Source: Kribbella pratensis
Lineage (GTDB): Bacteria > Actinomycetota > Actinomycetes > Propionibacteriales > Kribbellaceae
Length of the DNA: 64,000 nt
Reading direction: 5' to 3'
Assembly (NCBI RefSeq): GCF_004365355.1
Contig: NZ_SODP01000002.1
Coordinates: 1,607,838 to 1,671,837 of the forward strand
Notes under the pieces: generated by a model
Databases searched by the model: none
What the model was told of the DNA's origin: nothing
What the model saw: only the letters and a program-made list of their open reading frames with translations
Shown: positions 24,954-33,637 of the stretch, piece by piece
Position numbering within the stretch: position 1 is the stretch's first letter
Layout of the letters: every line of letters begins with the position of its first letter
Position numbers and translations under genes: made by a program

Positions 24954-25825
24954 GCCTCCCCCCAAGAGCGGTGATCGTGCATCGGGCGACCGAGCTGACC
25001 GAGTTGGTCGCCCGGCATGGGACGAGGCAGCAGGCCGGGTTCTTCCTGGCCGGGCGCGGGCGCGACCTGGCAGAGCTCGATGCACGGCACCAGGCCCAGC
25101 AGGACGCGCTCGCCACGGTGTCGGCGGCGATCCCGCTGGACTGGCGGCGAGCTGTTGCCGAGCGCAACGACCTCGACCGGTTCGGGTTCGGGCCGGAGGA
25201 CGTCGTGATCGCGGTCGGCCAGGACGGTCTGGTCGCCAACGTCGCGAAGTACCTCGACGGCCAGCCGGTGATCGGCATCAACCCCGAGCCGGCCCGCAAT
25301 CCCGGCGTACTCGTGCCGCACGAGCCGGACGCGATCGCGGACCTCCTCACCACCCGGACCGTCGCCGAACGGACGATGGTTGCCGCGAGCACCGATGACG
25401 GACAGCAACTGCTGGCGTTGAACGAGGTGTACGTCGGCCACCGTACGCACCAGTCCGCGCGCTACCGCCTCACCTCGCCCGACGGGCTGCCCGAGCGCCA
25501 GTCGTCGTCAGGGATCCTGATCGGCACCGGCTCTGGATCGACCGGCTGGTGCCGATCCGTCTGGCAGGAACGACGCAGCCCGCTCGGCCTGCCAGCACCG
25601 ACCGATCCGACCCTGTGCTGGTTCGTCCGCGAGGCCTGGCCATCACCAGCAACCGGCACCACCAACACCGAAGGGTTGCTGAAGGCCCCCGATTCCCTGA
25701 CGATCACCGCCGAGTCCGACCTCGTCGTCTTCGGCGACGGAATCGAATCCGACACCCTCACCGCAACCTGGGGCCAACGCATCGAGGTCGCCGTCGCCGC
25801 GGTGAAGCTACACCTTGTGGTCTGA
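24950..25825 (+). CDS. NAD-kinase-like protein
   Basis: 291 residues. The NAD kinase fold is suggested by VVIAVGQDGLVANVAKYLDG (GQDG in place of the usual GGDG), ALNEVYVGHRTHQSARY where NE binds the nicotinamide ribose in true kinases, and SSGILIGTGSGSTGW matching the TPTGSTAY loop. The Asp that normally precedes GI in the catalytic loop is Ser here, and GGDG is changed, so activity or substrate may differ from NADP synthesis. Overlap with the SPFH gene (ATGA) indicates a coupled pair. Control by an NAD-type regulator fits a role in nicotinamide or ADP-ribose metabolism. Confidence 0.75.
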   Translation: MSLPPRAVIVHRATELTELVARHGTRQQAGFFLAGRGRDLAELDARHQAQQDALATVSAAIPLDWRRAVAERNDLDRFGFGPEDVVIAVGQDGLVANVAKYLDGQPVIGINPEPARNPGVLVPHEPDAIADLLTTRTVAERTMVAASTDDGQQLLALNEVYVGHRTHQSARYRLTSPDGLPERQSSSGILIGTGSGSTGWCRSVWQERRSPLGLPAPTDPTLCWFVREAWPSPATGTTNTEGLLKAPDSLTITAESDLVVFGDGIESDTLTATWGQRIEVAVAAVKLHLVV

Positions 25826-25856
25826 ACGATCGTGTTCCAGACCGTGCGAACAGGTG

Positions 25857-26603
25857 CTAGATCTCCTTCGACGGTTGGATGATCAGGTGCGGCAGATTGA
25901 CGTCGCGCGGGCGGGTGACGACGTACGCGACGAGTTCGGCGACCTCAGTGACCGGGACGGCGGGGAGGTTGCTGCGTAGGTCGTTCACCATCGCCTGCAG
26001 ATCGGCTGGGAAGCTGTCGGCCAGTTCAGTGCCGTCGATCATGCCGGGTTCGAGGTTGGTTACCCGGATGCCTTCACCGGCGAGTTCGGCCCGCAGCGTC
26101 CGGGTCAGGTGGCTGACGCCGGCCTTCGAGGCGCCGTACGCCGCCATGCCAGGGTTGAACCTGTCAGCGGCCAGCGAGGACACGTTGACGAGGTCGGTTG
26201 TCCTATTCTCGGCTGATCGCCTGAGCGCCGGGAGGAACGCGTGCGTGACCGTGATGACGCCGGTCAGGTTGACCTCGACGGTACGGCGCCAGTCGGCGAC
26301 CGGCCCGTCCGCGAACGGGACCACCGACATCAGCCCGGCGTTGTTGACCAGCAGATCGAGGTCGCCGAAACGCTCCTGGACCTGAGCCGCGGCCTCGGCC
26401 ACGGACTCCTCCGACGTGACGTCCGCCGGTACGACGAGCGCCGTACCCCCGGCCTCGGCGATCTGCGCGGCGACCTTCTCGAGGCGGTCGCGACGGCGGG
26501 CGAGTAGTGCGACAGCTGCACCGTCTGCGGCGAGACGAGTGGCGATGGCAGCACCGATTCCGCTGGCGGCGCCGGTGACGAGTGCGATACGTGAAGTACT
26601 CAT
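25857..26603 (-). CDS. short-chain dehydrogenase/reductase
   Basis: 248 residues, classical SDR. IALVTGAASGIGAAIATRLA is the cofactor loop, LDLLVNNAGLMSVVPF the structural NNAG, and the catalytic Ser and Tyr-x-x-x-Lys are in LVNVSSLAADRF and AAYGASKAGVSHL. The substrate is unknown. It diverges from an MmyB-type regulator 102 bp away; such regulators often control a dehydrogenase across the shared promoter, so the two are probably linked. Confidence 0.88.
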   Translation of the reverse strand: MSTSRIALVTGAASGIGAAIATRLAADGAAVALLARRRDRLEKVAAQIAEAGGTALVVPADVTSEESVAEAAAQVQERFGDLDLLVNNAGLMSVVPFADGPVADWRRTVEVNLTGVITVTHAFLPALRRSAENRTTDLVNVSSLAADRFNPGMAAYGASKAGVSHLTRTLRAELAGEGIRVTNLEPGMIDGTELADSFPADLQAMVNDLRSNLPAVPVTEVAELVAYVVTRPRDVNLPHLIIQPSKEI

Positions 26604-26705
26604 GGCTCTACGGTCCGACGGACCCGGCCGGCTCAGAAGATCCGCTTCGACCGTAGGTCTGGCAGTACCACCCAGTGTGTTGAGCGTTCCGGGGATACTG
26701 GACGG

Positions 26706-27512
26706 GTGAGTGCGCTGGGAGAGTTCTTGCAGACCAGACGGGCCCGGGTGCGCCCTGAGGACCTGGGTCTGCGGCCCGGTCCGGACCGTCGCGTCACCGG
26801 CCTCCGTCGCGAGGAGGTTGCGCTCCTCGCCAACGTGAGCGTCGATTACTACATCCGGCTCGAGCAGGGCCGCGCCGGCAACCCGTCCGTCGCGGTCCTC
26901 ACCGCGGTCGCCGATGCGCTGCGGATGGATCAGGCCGAGCGCGATCACCTGCGCTCGCTGGCGTGCGCGGCCCCGCCCGCCGTACCCCCGAAGGCACCTG
27001 TCCGCCCCCAGTTGCAGGCGATGCTCGACGCGATGCAGGACCTCCCTGCGATCGTCGTCGACCGGCTGAGCAACGTACTCGCCTGGAACTCCGCCGCGAC
27101 CACAGTCATCGCCGACTTCGAGGATCCGGCGCAGCGAAACCTGGCCCGCTTGTACTTCATCGATCCGTCGTCCCGCGAGTTCTACGCCGACTGGGAATCC
27201 GTCGCCGAGGACGCGGTCGCTCTGCTCCGTCGCGCATCGGCGGAGTACGCCGACGATGCGGAGCTGGCGGCACTGGTACAGGAACTCCGCACCGCCAGCC
27301 CCGACTTCGAGCGTTTCTGGCTCTCCCAGAACGTCCAGAACCGCTCCCACTGCCCGAAGACCTTGAACCACCCACGCGCCGGCCGCCTGACCTTCACCCT
27401 GGAGTCCCTTCAACTCCCAGGCGACAACAGCCAGTTCGTCATTACCTACACCCCAGCGGATCAGGCCACCGCATCCTGGCTGACCCAGGACTCCGCTACT
27501 ACTCGCCGTTAG
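26706..27512 (+). CDS. XRE-family regulator with MmyB-like ligand domain
   Basis: 268 residues. The N-terminal helix-turn-helix (VTGLRREEVALLANVSVDYY, IRLEQGRAGNPS) is joined to an MmyB-like PAS-type domain (LPAIVVDRLSNVLAWNSAAT, TYTPADQATASWL) that is thought to bind a small molecule or fatty acid. GTG at 26706 is chosen from domain extent. It is divergent from the SDR at 25857, the likely target. Its 3' end overlaps the secreted-protein gene by 14 nt tail to tail. Confidence 0.88.
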   Translation: MSALGEFLQTRRARVRPEDLGLRPGPDRRVTGLRREEVALLANVSVDYYIRLEQGRAGNPSVAVLTAVADALRMDQAERDHLRSLACAAPPAVPPKAPVRPQLQAMLDAMQDLPAIVVDRLSNVLAWNSAATTVIADFEDPAQRNLARLYFIDPSSREFYADWESVAEDAVALLRRASAEYADDAELAALVQELRTASPDFERFWLSQNVQNRSHCPKTLNHPRAGRLTFTLESLQLPGDNSQFVITYTPADQATASWLTQDSATTRR

Positions 27513-28479
27513 CGGTGTCGTAGACGGGGATGGTTACCCATCGGAAGTTGACTGGGTCGCTGAAGTTGCCGGCTACCTCGCCGCGGGACTGGATGACGGT
27601 CGACAGGCCGTTCGCGTGGCCTACGGCGTACAGGTAGTTCTTCTTGGTGTCCTTGTCGATCGCGAGCAGCAGCGTGCCGTACTGGCCGCAGCCCATCGCG
27701 GACAGCGTCTCGAAGCCCTGCCAGGTGCGGGTGCGGACCTGCTTCACGACCGGCTTCATCGGCGACGCCGACGGGATCCGGATCGTGTACAGCGCTCCGC
27801 CGCGGGTGTTCGCGAGGAAGGTGTCGTACGTCGGGGTCTTGGCGATCAGCGTCATCGTCTTGACCGACGAGAAGCCCGGGTACGACCCGCTGGCGCGCCA
27901 GCCCTTCTCGCCGACGTTCCAGCGGTACAGCACGCCGTCGTTGCGCAGCGCGTACGACGTCGACCGGTAGATCTTCTTCGTCCCGTTGTCCGGGCTCTCG
28001 TAGTCGGACGTCTCCAGGAACGTGAAGCTGCCCCACCCGCCACCGACGCGGCTCAGCGATCGGTTGTCGATGGTCCCGTCGCCGTACACCTGGTAATAGC
28101 TGTAGTAGAGCGTGTCGCCGATCACGACGTACCCGTAGCGATCGGTGCCGGAGATGTCCGGCTCGATGGTCTGCCGCGCGCTCAGCCGGACCTGCCCGGG
28201 CGTGTACACGCCGGCGGTGGTCCAGTCGTCCGGCACCTGCGGCGGGACCGTCGCGGTCGGGTCCGCGAAGTGGTGGCCGCCGCTCGCGGTCACCCCGCCC
28301 TGCCAGACGAAGCAGGCATTGGCCTGCGCCGCGGTGATCTTCCGGTTGGTCCCCGGCACCGTCGCGCCGGGCTTGGTCGGGTCCGGCTTCGCCGCCCCAT
28401 GGGCGTTTGCAGCCGCCGGCATCAAAGCGGTCAGCGCAAGCGCAGCGCCACTGGCCAAGGCAATGAGTCGTCGATTCAT
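27499..28479 (-). CDS. secreted protein of unknown function
   Basis: 326 residues. A signal peptide (MNRRLIALASGAALALTALM, cleavage near AANAHG) directs export. The mature part is rich in Tyr, Trp and Gly and in short beta-type stretches: YGYVVIGDTLYYSYYQVYGD, VLYRWNVGEKGWRASGSY, TFLANTRGGALYTIRIPS. This suggests a beta-propeller or tachylectin-like lectin fold, but the match is loose. ATG at 28479 has GAGGGG 5 nt upstream. It is the next gene after the glycan operon on the same strand, only 52 nt behind, so it may bind or modify the polymer made there. Confidence 0.7.
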   Translation of the reverse strand: MNRRLIALASGAALALTALMPAAANAHGAAKPDPTKPGATVPGTNRKITAAQANACFVWQGGVTASGGHHFADPTATVPPQVPDDWTTAGVYTPGQVRLSARQTIEPDISGTDRYGYVVIGDTLYYSYYQVYGDGTIDNRSLSRVGGGWGSFTFLETSDYESPDNGTKKIYRSTSYALRNDGVLYRWNVGEKGWRASGSYPGFSSVKTMTLIAKTPTYDTFLANTRGGALYTIRIPSASPMKPVVKQVRTRTWQGFETLSAMGCGQYGTLLLAIDKDTKKNYLYAVGHANGLSTVIQSRGEVAGNFSDPVNFRWVTIPVYDTANGE

Positions 28480-28531
28480 GTGCACCCCTCTCACACCCTC
28501 TGATACAGCGAGGGCGGGAAAGGTTGCGGCG

Positions 28532-29689
28532 TCAGCCGGACAGGTCGGCGTACGCAGCGACCAGGGTCGCGGAATCCTTTGCCCAGTTGAGTTCTGCGGC
28601 CGCCGATCGGACGCCGTCGGTGTAGGTGCTGTAGTTGTCGATCACCGAGCGGACCGCGTCGGTCAGCGACTGCGCGTTGCCGGGCTCGTACAAACCGCCG
28701 AGCTTGTACTGCGTGACGACCGCGCGCAGCTCGGGGAGGTCGGCGGCGACAACCGGAACACCGGCGCGGACCGCATGGAACAGCTTGTTGGGAAGGGCAA
28801 GGCGGTGGTTCTCGCAGGTGTTCGTCAGCGTGACGAGCGAGATGCCGTACGTGCGGAGCGTGTCGTCGACCTCGTCGATCGAGCGTTCCGGCACCGTCTC
28901 CACCGGGCCCAGATCCAAGCGATAGTTGGGATCCACCGACCCCATCAGCACCGTCCGGAACGGCAACAGTTGCCGCGCCGCCGCAACGACCGTCGGCAGA
29001 TCCCGTCCGGCCCCGACGCGTCCGGCGTACAGCAACCCCTCCGGCCGGTCCGGCGCCGGCGGTACGTCGTCCGCGCGCGGGAACGTGTTCCGTACGACGC
29101 GCACGTCCGCCAACCCGCGTGAACGCAACCGCTCCGCGATCCCGTCGGACACCGTGAACACGACCCGTGCACGCGACGCGAGCGAAACCTCGTACCGCCG
29201 CCCGCGCGCCCGCCACAACGGAGTCGGCCGGCCAGGCAGCGCCCGGTCGAACCACAGCTCGTGGCTGTCGTAAACGAGCGACGCCGACCACTTCTCGGCG
29301 TACTCCGCCGCAAGCTCCAGCGTGTTGAAGTCATGCGCATGGACGACGTCAACGGGTCCCGCCGCGGCCACAACCGGGGCCGCAGCGGTACGCCAATGCT
29401 TCTCTGTGCGGTTGCGGTGCTCCGGCAGCAGCAGCCACCGACCGAAGCGCTGCACCAGCACCTTCGGCCCGTTGCGCCCGTGGCCGACCGCCAGACCGCC
29501 GTTCCCGCTCCGTAGACCGGAGGAGCGGGAGACCGACTCCACCGTGATGCCCGGCCCGATCTCGAAGCCTTCAGGGACGTCGCGGCCGATCACGTGCAGC
29601 GTGTGACCGGCCGCGGCCAGCGCCGTGGCCTCCCGCAGGATCCGCGAGTCCCCGGCGATCGGGGACTGCGCGATCATCAGAATCCGCAC
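28532..29689 (-). CDS. GT4-type glycosyltransferase
   Basis: 385 residues, GT-B fold. MRILMIAQSPIAGDSRILRE, VDVVHAHDFNTLELAAEYAE and LVYDSHELWFDRALPGRP form the acceptor half. VFTVSDGIAERLR and GLLYAGRVGAGRD form the donor half, with LALPNKLFHAVRAGVPVVAA holding the donor-sugar Glu region. GTG at 29689 abuts the TAA of the preceding two-domain transferase with no gap. It is the last transferase of the operon and closely resembles the N-terminal domain of that neighbour (NDSRVRKEA, VYDAHEY, LPNKLFEYAFAGLPVV). Confidence 0.87.
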   Translation of the reverse strand: MRILMIAQSPIAGDSRILREATALAAAGHTLHVIGRDVPEGFEIGPGITVESVSRSSGLRSGNGGLAVGHGRNGPKVLVQRFGRWLLLPEHRNRTEKHWRTAAAPVVAAAGPVDVVHAHDFNTLELAAEYAEKWSASLVYDSHELWFDRALPGRPTPLWRARGRRYEVSLASRARVVFTVSDGIAERLRSRGLADVRVVRNTFPRADDVPPAPDRPEGLLYAGRVGAGRDLPTVVAAARQLLPFRTVLMGSVDPNYRLDLGPVETVPERSIDEVDDTLRTYGISLVTLTNTCENHRLALPNKLFHAVRAGVPVVAADLPELRAVVTQYKLGGLYEPGNAQSLTDAVRSVIDNYSTYTDGVRSAAAELNWAKDSATLVAAYADLSG

Positions 29690-32314
29690 TTACTCGCCGG
29701 CCTCACGTGGGGTGAGCTCGTTGTTGAGGAACGGCAGCAGCACCTCGACCGACCGGTGTCCGTCGTGCAGGTCCCGGACGTAGCCAGGGCCGGCGTCGGC
29801 GATCTTCCGGGCCGAGTCGCGCTCGCTGACCAGCCGCTCGATCACCTCGGCCAGGTCGTCCGGCGTCGCCTCGGCGATCGGCAGCTCGCTCGGCAGCAGG
29901 TCCCGGACCGGGTCCGCGATGTGGCCGACGGTGACCCGGCCGGCGGCCATCGCCTCACAGGCGAAGACGCCGTACGAGCCGAGCAGCATCTGGTCGACGA
30001 CGATGTCGGCGTCCTTCACCATCTCGGCCAGCTCCGCATGCGGCACACCCTGCACCCGCTGGTACGTGATCAGGCCGCGCGCGTCCAGATCGGTCAGCAC
30101 CGGGTCGACGTACGCCGAACCCTTGAGCGCGCTGGCCGACGGTGCGTGCAGTACCACCGGGACCTCGCGCTCGAGCACCGGCCGGTTCGACGCGAAGCCC
30201 TCGACGTCTACGGCCAGCGGGATCCAGATGCCGTTCTCGACGAACTCCAGCAGGTCCGGCGTGGTCACGTAGACCGGGCCGTCGTACCCCTGCAGGTGCC
30301 GGCGCATGTTGTCGTTGCCGGACTGCAGCCGCTGGGTCAGCTCGTCCTCGGGGTTGCGGAACGGGGAGTACCGGTAGCGCGCCCGATGCATGGCCGGGTC
30401 GCGGATCTCAGAGCCGTGGAACAGCACACCGTGCTTGATCCCGGCCTGCTCGACGATCGGTACGTCGGTGGTCCACATCTGCCCGCGCTGCTGACCGAAC
30501 ATCGGCCGGCCGGCCTCGAACAGCACGTGGGTGACCTCACGCAACGCGTACGCGGTCAGCTCGAGCTGCCAGCGCAGGTCGGTCCGGTACTGCTTGTACG
30601 TGCCGGTGCGGTGCACCTTGAAGTCGAACGTGCCGCTGCCCGTGGTCAGCGACTCGACCTTGACGTTCGGCACCTCGCGCTCGACCGCGGTCGCCCACAG
30701 CCAGGCCTGGCCGGCGCTGTTGACCGGACCGATCAGCAGGTGCGGCTGCCGCTTCTCCACAGACCCGCGCCGACGGACGACGTCCAGCTGACGCCCGGTG
30801 AGCTCGCCGTACAGCGCGCGCAGGTTGGCAGCCTGGCCGGACCAGGACACCTCCTGCTGGTACACCGGGTCCGCGACGCGCTCCCGGTAGCTGTCGAGGT
30901 CCCCGAGGACCGTCCGTACCTTCGCCGCGAGGCCCTTGGTGTCCTCGGCGGTGAACACCTCGCCGATGCGAGTGCGCTCGACGAACTCCTTCATGCTCGG
31001 CATGTCACTGACCACCACCGGCAGACCGGCGAAGGCGTACTCGAACAGCTTGTTCGGCAGCGCCATCTCGTGGCTCGGGTACCGCAGGATCGGGATCAGC
31101 CCGACGTCCGCAGTACGCAGGAACGCGACCACCTCGTCCGGCTTCACCGGGTCCAGGCAGTGCAGACGGTCGTCCACCCCCAGCTGCGCAGCCTGCGTCT
31201 GCAGCTCGCGTACGGCGTCCGTCGCCACCCCGGGCACGCACACGACAGCCAGGTGCACATCCGGCAGGTCGACCAGCGCCTGCACGGCGGTGTGGATGCC
31301 ACGCGCCCGTGTCACGCCACCGCTGTAAACCAGCAGCGGTACGTCGGAAGCCAGGCCGAGCTGGCTGCGGATGTCGGACACCTCGACCGACACGTCCGCA
31401 GGGTTCGGGGTGTTCATCACGACGGTCGGCTTGAGCTTGAGTTTGTGCTCGGCCTGCAGCCGGGTGGCGATCGCCGGGCTGACCGTGATCACCCGGTCGA
31501 CGTCGCCGATGTACTCGCGCTCGTGGTTGGCCCAGGCCGCGATCGAACGCCGGGTGCGCGCGCCGTACTGCGAGAGGCCGGCGACGTACTCGTGCGCGTC
31601 GTAGACCACCTTCAGCGTGCGGCCACGCAGCTTCGCGCGACCGGCGGCGCGGGTCGCGACACCGATCACGTGCATGTCGTGCGCGTGCACCACGTCCGGC
31701 TCGAGGCGGTCGATCAGGTCGCCGAACGCGAGCTCCAGGTCCAGCGCCTCAGGGTGCAGCTTGCGCCACGGCGCCGGCCAGGGCAGCCGGTGCAGCACAC
31801 CGTCGTACGCCCGCCAGCTGAACTTGAACGGCGCATCGGCCTTGTTGCCAACGCCCTTGCGGACCCAGCTGGCCCGCTCGGCGGCCTTCCAGCGCGCCCG
31901 GCGGAGCAGGCGGGTGCCGACGCCGGCCTTGAACTGGAGTGGATTCCCCTGGCCCGCTTTCGCCCGCGCGATCGCGTGCCCGGAGTCGGCCTTGAGCTCC
32001 TTCAGCTCGGCCTGGATCCGCTCGCTGCGCGCCACGTAGGTCGTGCGGTGCTTGTACCCCACCAACGGCGGCCGCCAGTTGCGTCGCGCCGTACGGCTTC
32101 GTTTCCGTTCCTCACGCAGTGCGAACGGCACTGCCACCCGGACGATCAGCGCACCGTCGAGCATCTCCCTCGACGGCAGGCCGCTGGCCGAGACCCCGAG
32201 CACAGTTACCTCTGCTCCGGTCTCGGCCAGTGCTGCGGCCTCCTTGCGGACCCTACTGTCGTTGGTGACGTCGTTCGCGACCATCATCACGACCCGCAGG
32301 TCGGCAGTTGTCAC
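29690..32314 (-). CDS. two-domain glycosyltransferase (GT4 fused to a second GT-like domain)
   Basis: 874 residues. Domain one (~1-510) is GT4-like: RVVMMVANDVTNDSRVRKEA, DVVHAHDMHVIGVATRAAGR, VVYDAHEYVAGLSQ, VYSGGVTRARGIHTAV and ALPNKLFEYAFAGLPVVVSD. Domain two (~520-874) begins LLIGPVNSAGQAWLWATAV and contains HVLFEAGRPMFG, GVLFHGSEIRDP, ADIVVDQMLLGSYGVFACEA and GYVRDLHDGHRSVEVLLPFL. The product of the gene at 38617 is a free-standing homologue of this second domain. GTG at 32314 overlaps the dehydrogenase stop (GTGA). A bifunctional enzyme adding two sugars in sequence is plausible. Confidence 0.85.
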   Translation of the reverse strand: MTTADLRVVMMVANDVTNDSRVRKEAAALAETGAEVTVLGVSASGLPSREMLDGALIVRVAVPFALREERKRSRTARRNWRPPLVGYKHRTTYVARSERIQAELKELKADSGHAIARAKAGQGNPLQFKAGVGTRLLRRARWKAAERASWVRKGVGNKADAPFKFSWRAYDGVLHRLPWPAPWRKLHPEALDLELAFGDLIDRLEPDVVHAHDMHVIGVATRAAGRAKLRGRTLKVVYDAHEYVAGLSQYGARTRRSIAAWANHEREYIGDVDRVITVSPAIATRLQAEHKLKLKPTVVMNTPNPADVSVEVSDIRSQLGLASDVPLLVYSGGVTRARGIHTAVQALVDLPDVHLAVVCVPGVATDAVRELQTQAAQLGVDDRLHCLDPVKPDEVVAFLRTADVGLIPILRYPSHEMALPNKLFEYAFAGLPVVVSDMPSMKEFVERTRIGEVFTAEDTKGLAAKVRTVLGDLDSYRERVADPVYQQEVSWSGQAANLRALYGELTGRQLDVVRRRGSVEKRQPHLLIGPVNSAGQAWLWATAVEREVPNVKVESLTTGSGTFDFKVHRTGTYKQYRTDLRWQLELTAYALREVTHVLFEAGRPMFGQQRGQMWTTDVPIVEQAGIKHGVLFHGSEIRDPAMHRARYRYSPFRNPEDELTQRLQSGNDNMRRHLQGYDGPVYVTTPDLLEFVENGIWIPLAVDVEGFASNRPVLEREVPVVLHAPSASALKGSAYVDPVLTDLDARGLITYQRVQGVPHAELAEMVKDADIVVDQMLLGSYGVFACEAMAAGRVTVGHIADPVRDLLPSELPIAEATPDDLAEVIERLVSERDSARKIADAGPGYVRDLHDGHRSVEVLLPFLNNELTPREAGE

Positions 32315-33612
32315 TGGCTGACCGACCTTCCGATCACAATCCGACGCACGCCGGCCCAGCGGGCCGGGTCGGTGCGGTCGCGACCGTCGACGAGCACCTT
32401 CACACCCGGCAGGTCGGCCGGGCTCAGCTGTGCGTAGTCCGCGTGGTCCGCCTGCAGCACGGCCGCGTCGACCGGAGTACCCAGCGTGTACGGCGTGAAG
32501 CCGAGACCCTGGAGCTCCTCGTCGGTGTACAGCGGATCGTGCACGGACACCTCGGCGCCGCGCGCCTTCAGCGCCTCGACGGCCGGGAAGACACCGGAGA
32601 ACGCCGTCTCCTTCACGCCACCACGGTACGCCGCGCCGAGCACGACCACCTTCGCGCCTTTCAGGTCGCCGAAAGCGCCCTCGAGCAGGCCGATGGTGTA
32701 GTCGGGCATGCCGGCGTTCGCCTCGCGGGCGGCCCGGACAACGGTTGCCTCCGGGTCGGTCCACAGGTACAGCCGCGGGTAGACCGGGATGCAGTGGCCG
32801 CCGACCGCGATACCGGGCCGGTGGATGTGGCTGTACGGCTGCGAGTTCGACGCCTCGATCACGGCGTGGACGTCGATGCCGTTCTGGCCGGCGAACCGGG
32901 CGAACTGGTTCGCCAGGCCGATGTTGACGTCGCGGTAGGTGGTCTCGGCCAGCTTCGCCAGCTCGGACGCCTCGGCCGAGCCGAGGTCCCAGACGCCGTT
33001 CGCGCGCGGCAGGTCGGGACGCTCGTCGAAGTCCAGCACCGCCTCGTAGAAGGCGATGGCGCGCTTCGCGCCCTCCTCGGACAGACCGCCGACCAGCTTC
33101 GGGTACTTGCGCAGGTCCGCGAAGACCCGGCCGGTGAGGACCCGCTCCGGCGAGAACACCAGGTGGAAGTCGGTGCCCTCGGTCAGGCCGGAGATCTCCT
33201 CGATCATCGGCTTCCACCGGTTGCGGGTGGTGCCGACCGGGAGCGTGGTCTCGTAGCTGACCAGGGTGCCGGGGCTCAGGTGCTCGGACAGCGAACGGGT
33301 CGCGTTCTCCATCCAGCCGAACTCGGGCTCGCCGGTCTTCTCGTCGACGAACAGCGGCACCACCACGACGACCGCGTCGCTGTTCGGGATGGCGTCCGCG
33401 TAGTCCGTGGTCGCCCGCAGACGGCCGTCGGCCACGGTCTCGGCGAGCAGCTCCTGCAGGTGGGCCTCACCCGGGAACGGCTCCTTGCCGGCGTTCACCA
33501 TCTCGACGAACTTCTCGTTGATGTCCACGCCGACGACCTGATGGCCCTTGGCCGCGAACTGGACCGCCAACGGCAGTCCGATCTTGCCTAAGGCAACAAC
33601 ACTGACACGCAC
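32311..33612 (-). CDS. wbpA: UDP-sugar 6-dehydrogenase (WbpA/WecC type)
   Basis: 433 residues. The N-terminal Rossmann motif is VSVVALGKIGLPLAVQFAAK. SYETTLPVGTTR and FSPERVLTGRVFADL are family landmarks, and GIAVGGHCIPVYPRLYLW holds the catalytic Cys that forms the thiohemiacetal. The PVYP version is typical of enzymes oxidising UDP-GlcNAc or UDP-ManNAc rather than UDP-glucose. Together with the other four genes it should supply the uronic-acid end of UDP-ManNAc3NAcA. GTG at 33612 has GGAG 6 nt before it. Codon 8 is the rare TTA. Confidence 0.87.
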   Translation of the reverse strand: MRVSVVALGKIGLPLAVQFAAKGHQVVGVDINEKFVEMVNAGKEPFPGEAHLQELLAETVADGRLRATTDYADAIPNSDAVVVVVPLFVDEKTGEPEFGWMENATRSLSEHLSPGTLVSYETTLPVGTTRNRWKPMIEEISGLTEGTDFHLVFSPERVLTGRVFADLRKYPKLVGGLSEEGAKRAIAFYEAVLDFDERPDLPRANGVWDLGSAEASELAKLAETTYRDVNIGLANQFARFAGQNGIDVHAVIEASNSQPYSHIHRPGIAVGGHCIPVYPRLYLWTDPEATVVRAAREANAGMPDYTIGLLEGAFGDLKGAKVVVLGAAYRGGVKETAFSGVFPAVEALKARGAEVSVHDPLYTDEELQGLGFTPYTLGTPVDAAVLQADHADYAQLSPADLPGVKVLVDGRDRTDPARWAGVRRIVIGRSVSQ

Positions 33613-33637
33613 AGGTTCTCCACTAGGTAGTGATTCT

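Noticed and set aside
29594..32437. 947-codon open frame on the plus strand across the two-domain transferase
   Set aside because: It is the antisense shadow of the glycosyltransferase gene. Its composition is Arg/His/Gly/Val-heavy with no domain motif, as usual for opposite frames in high-GC DNA.
33589..33591. bldA-type control of the dehydrogenase gene through its TTA codon
   Set aside because: TTA codons are also visible in the J-domain gene and the CBM9-like gene, so TTA is not rare enough in this organism to infer control.
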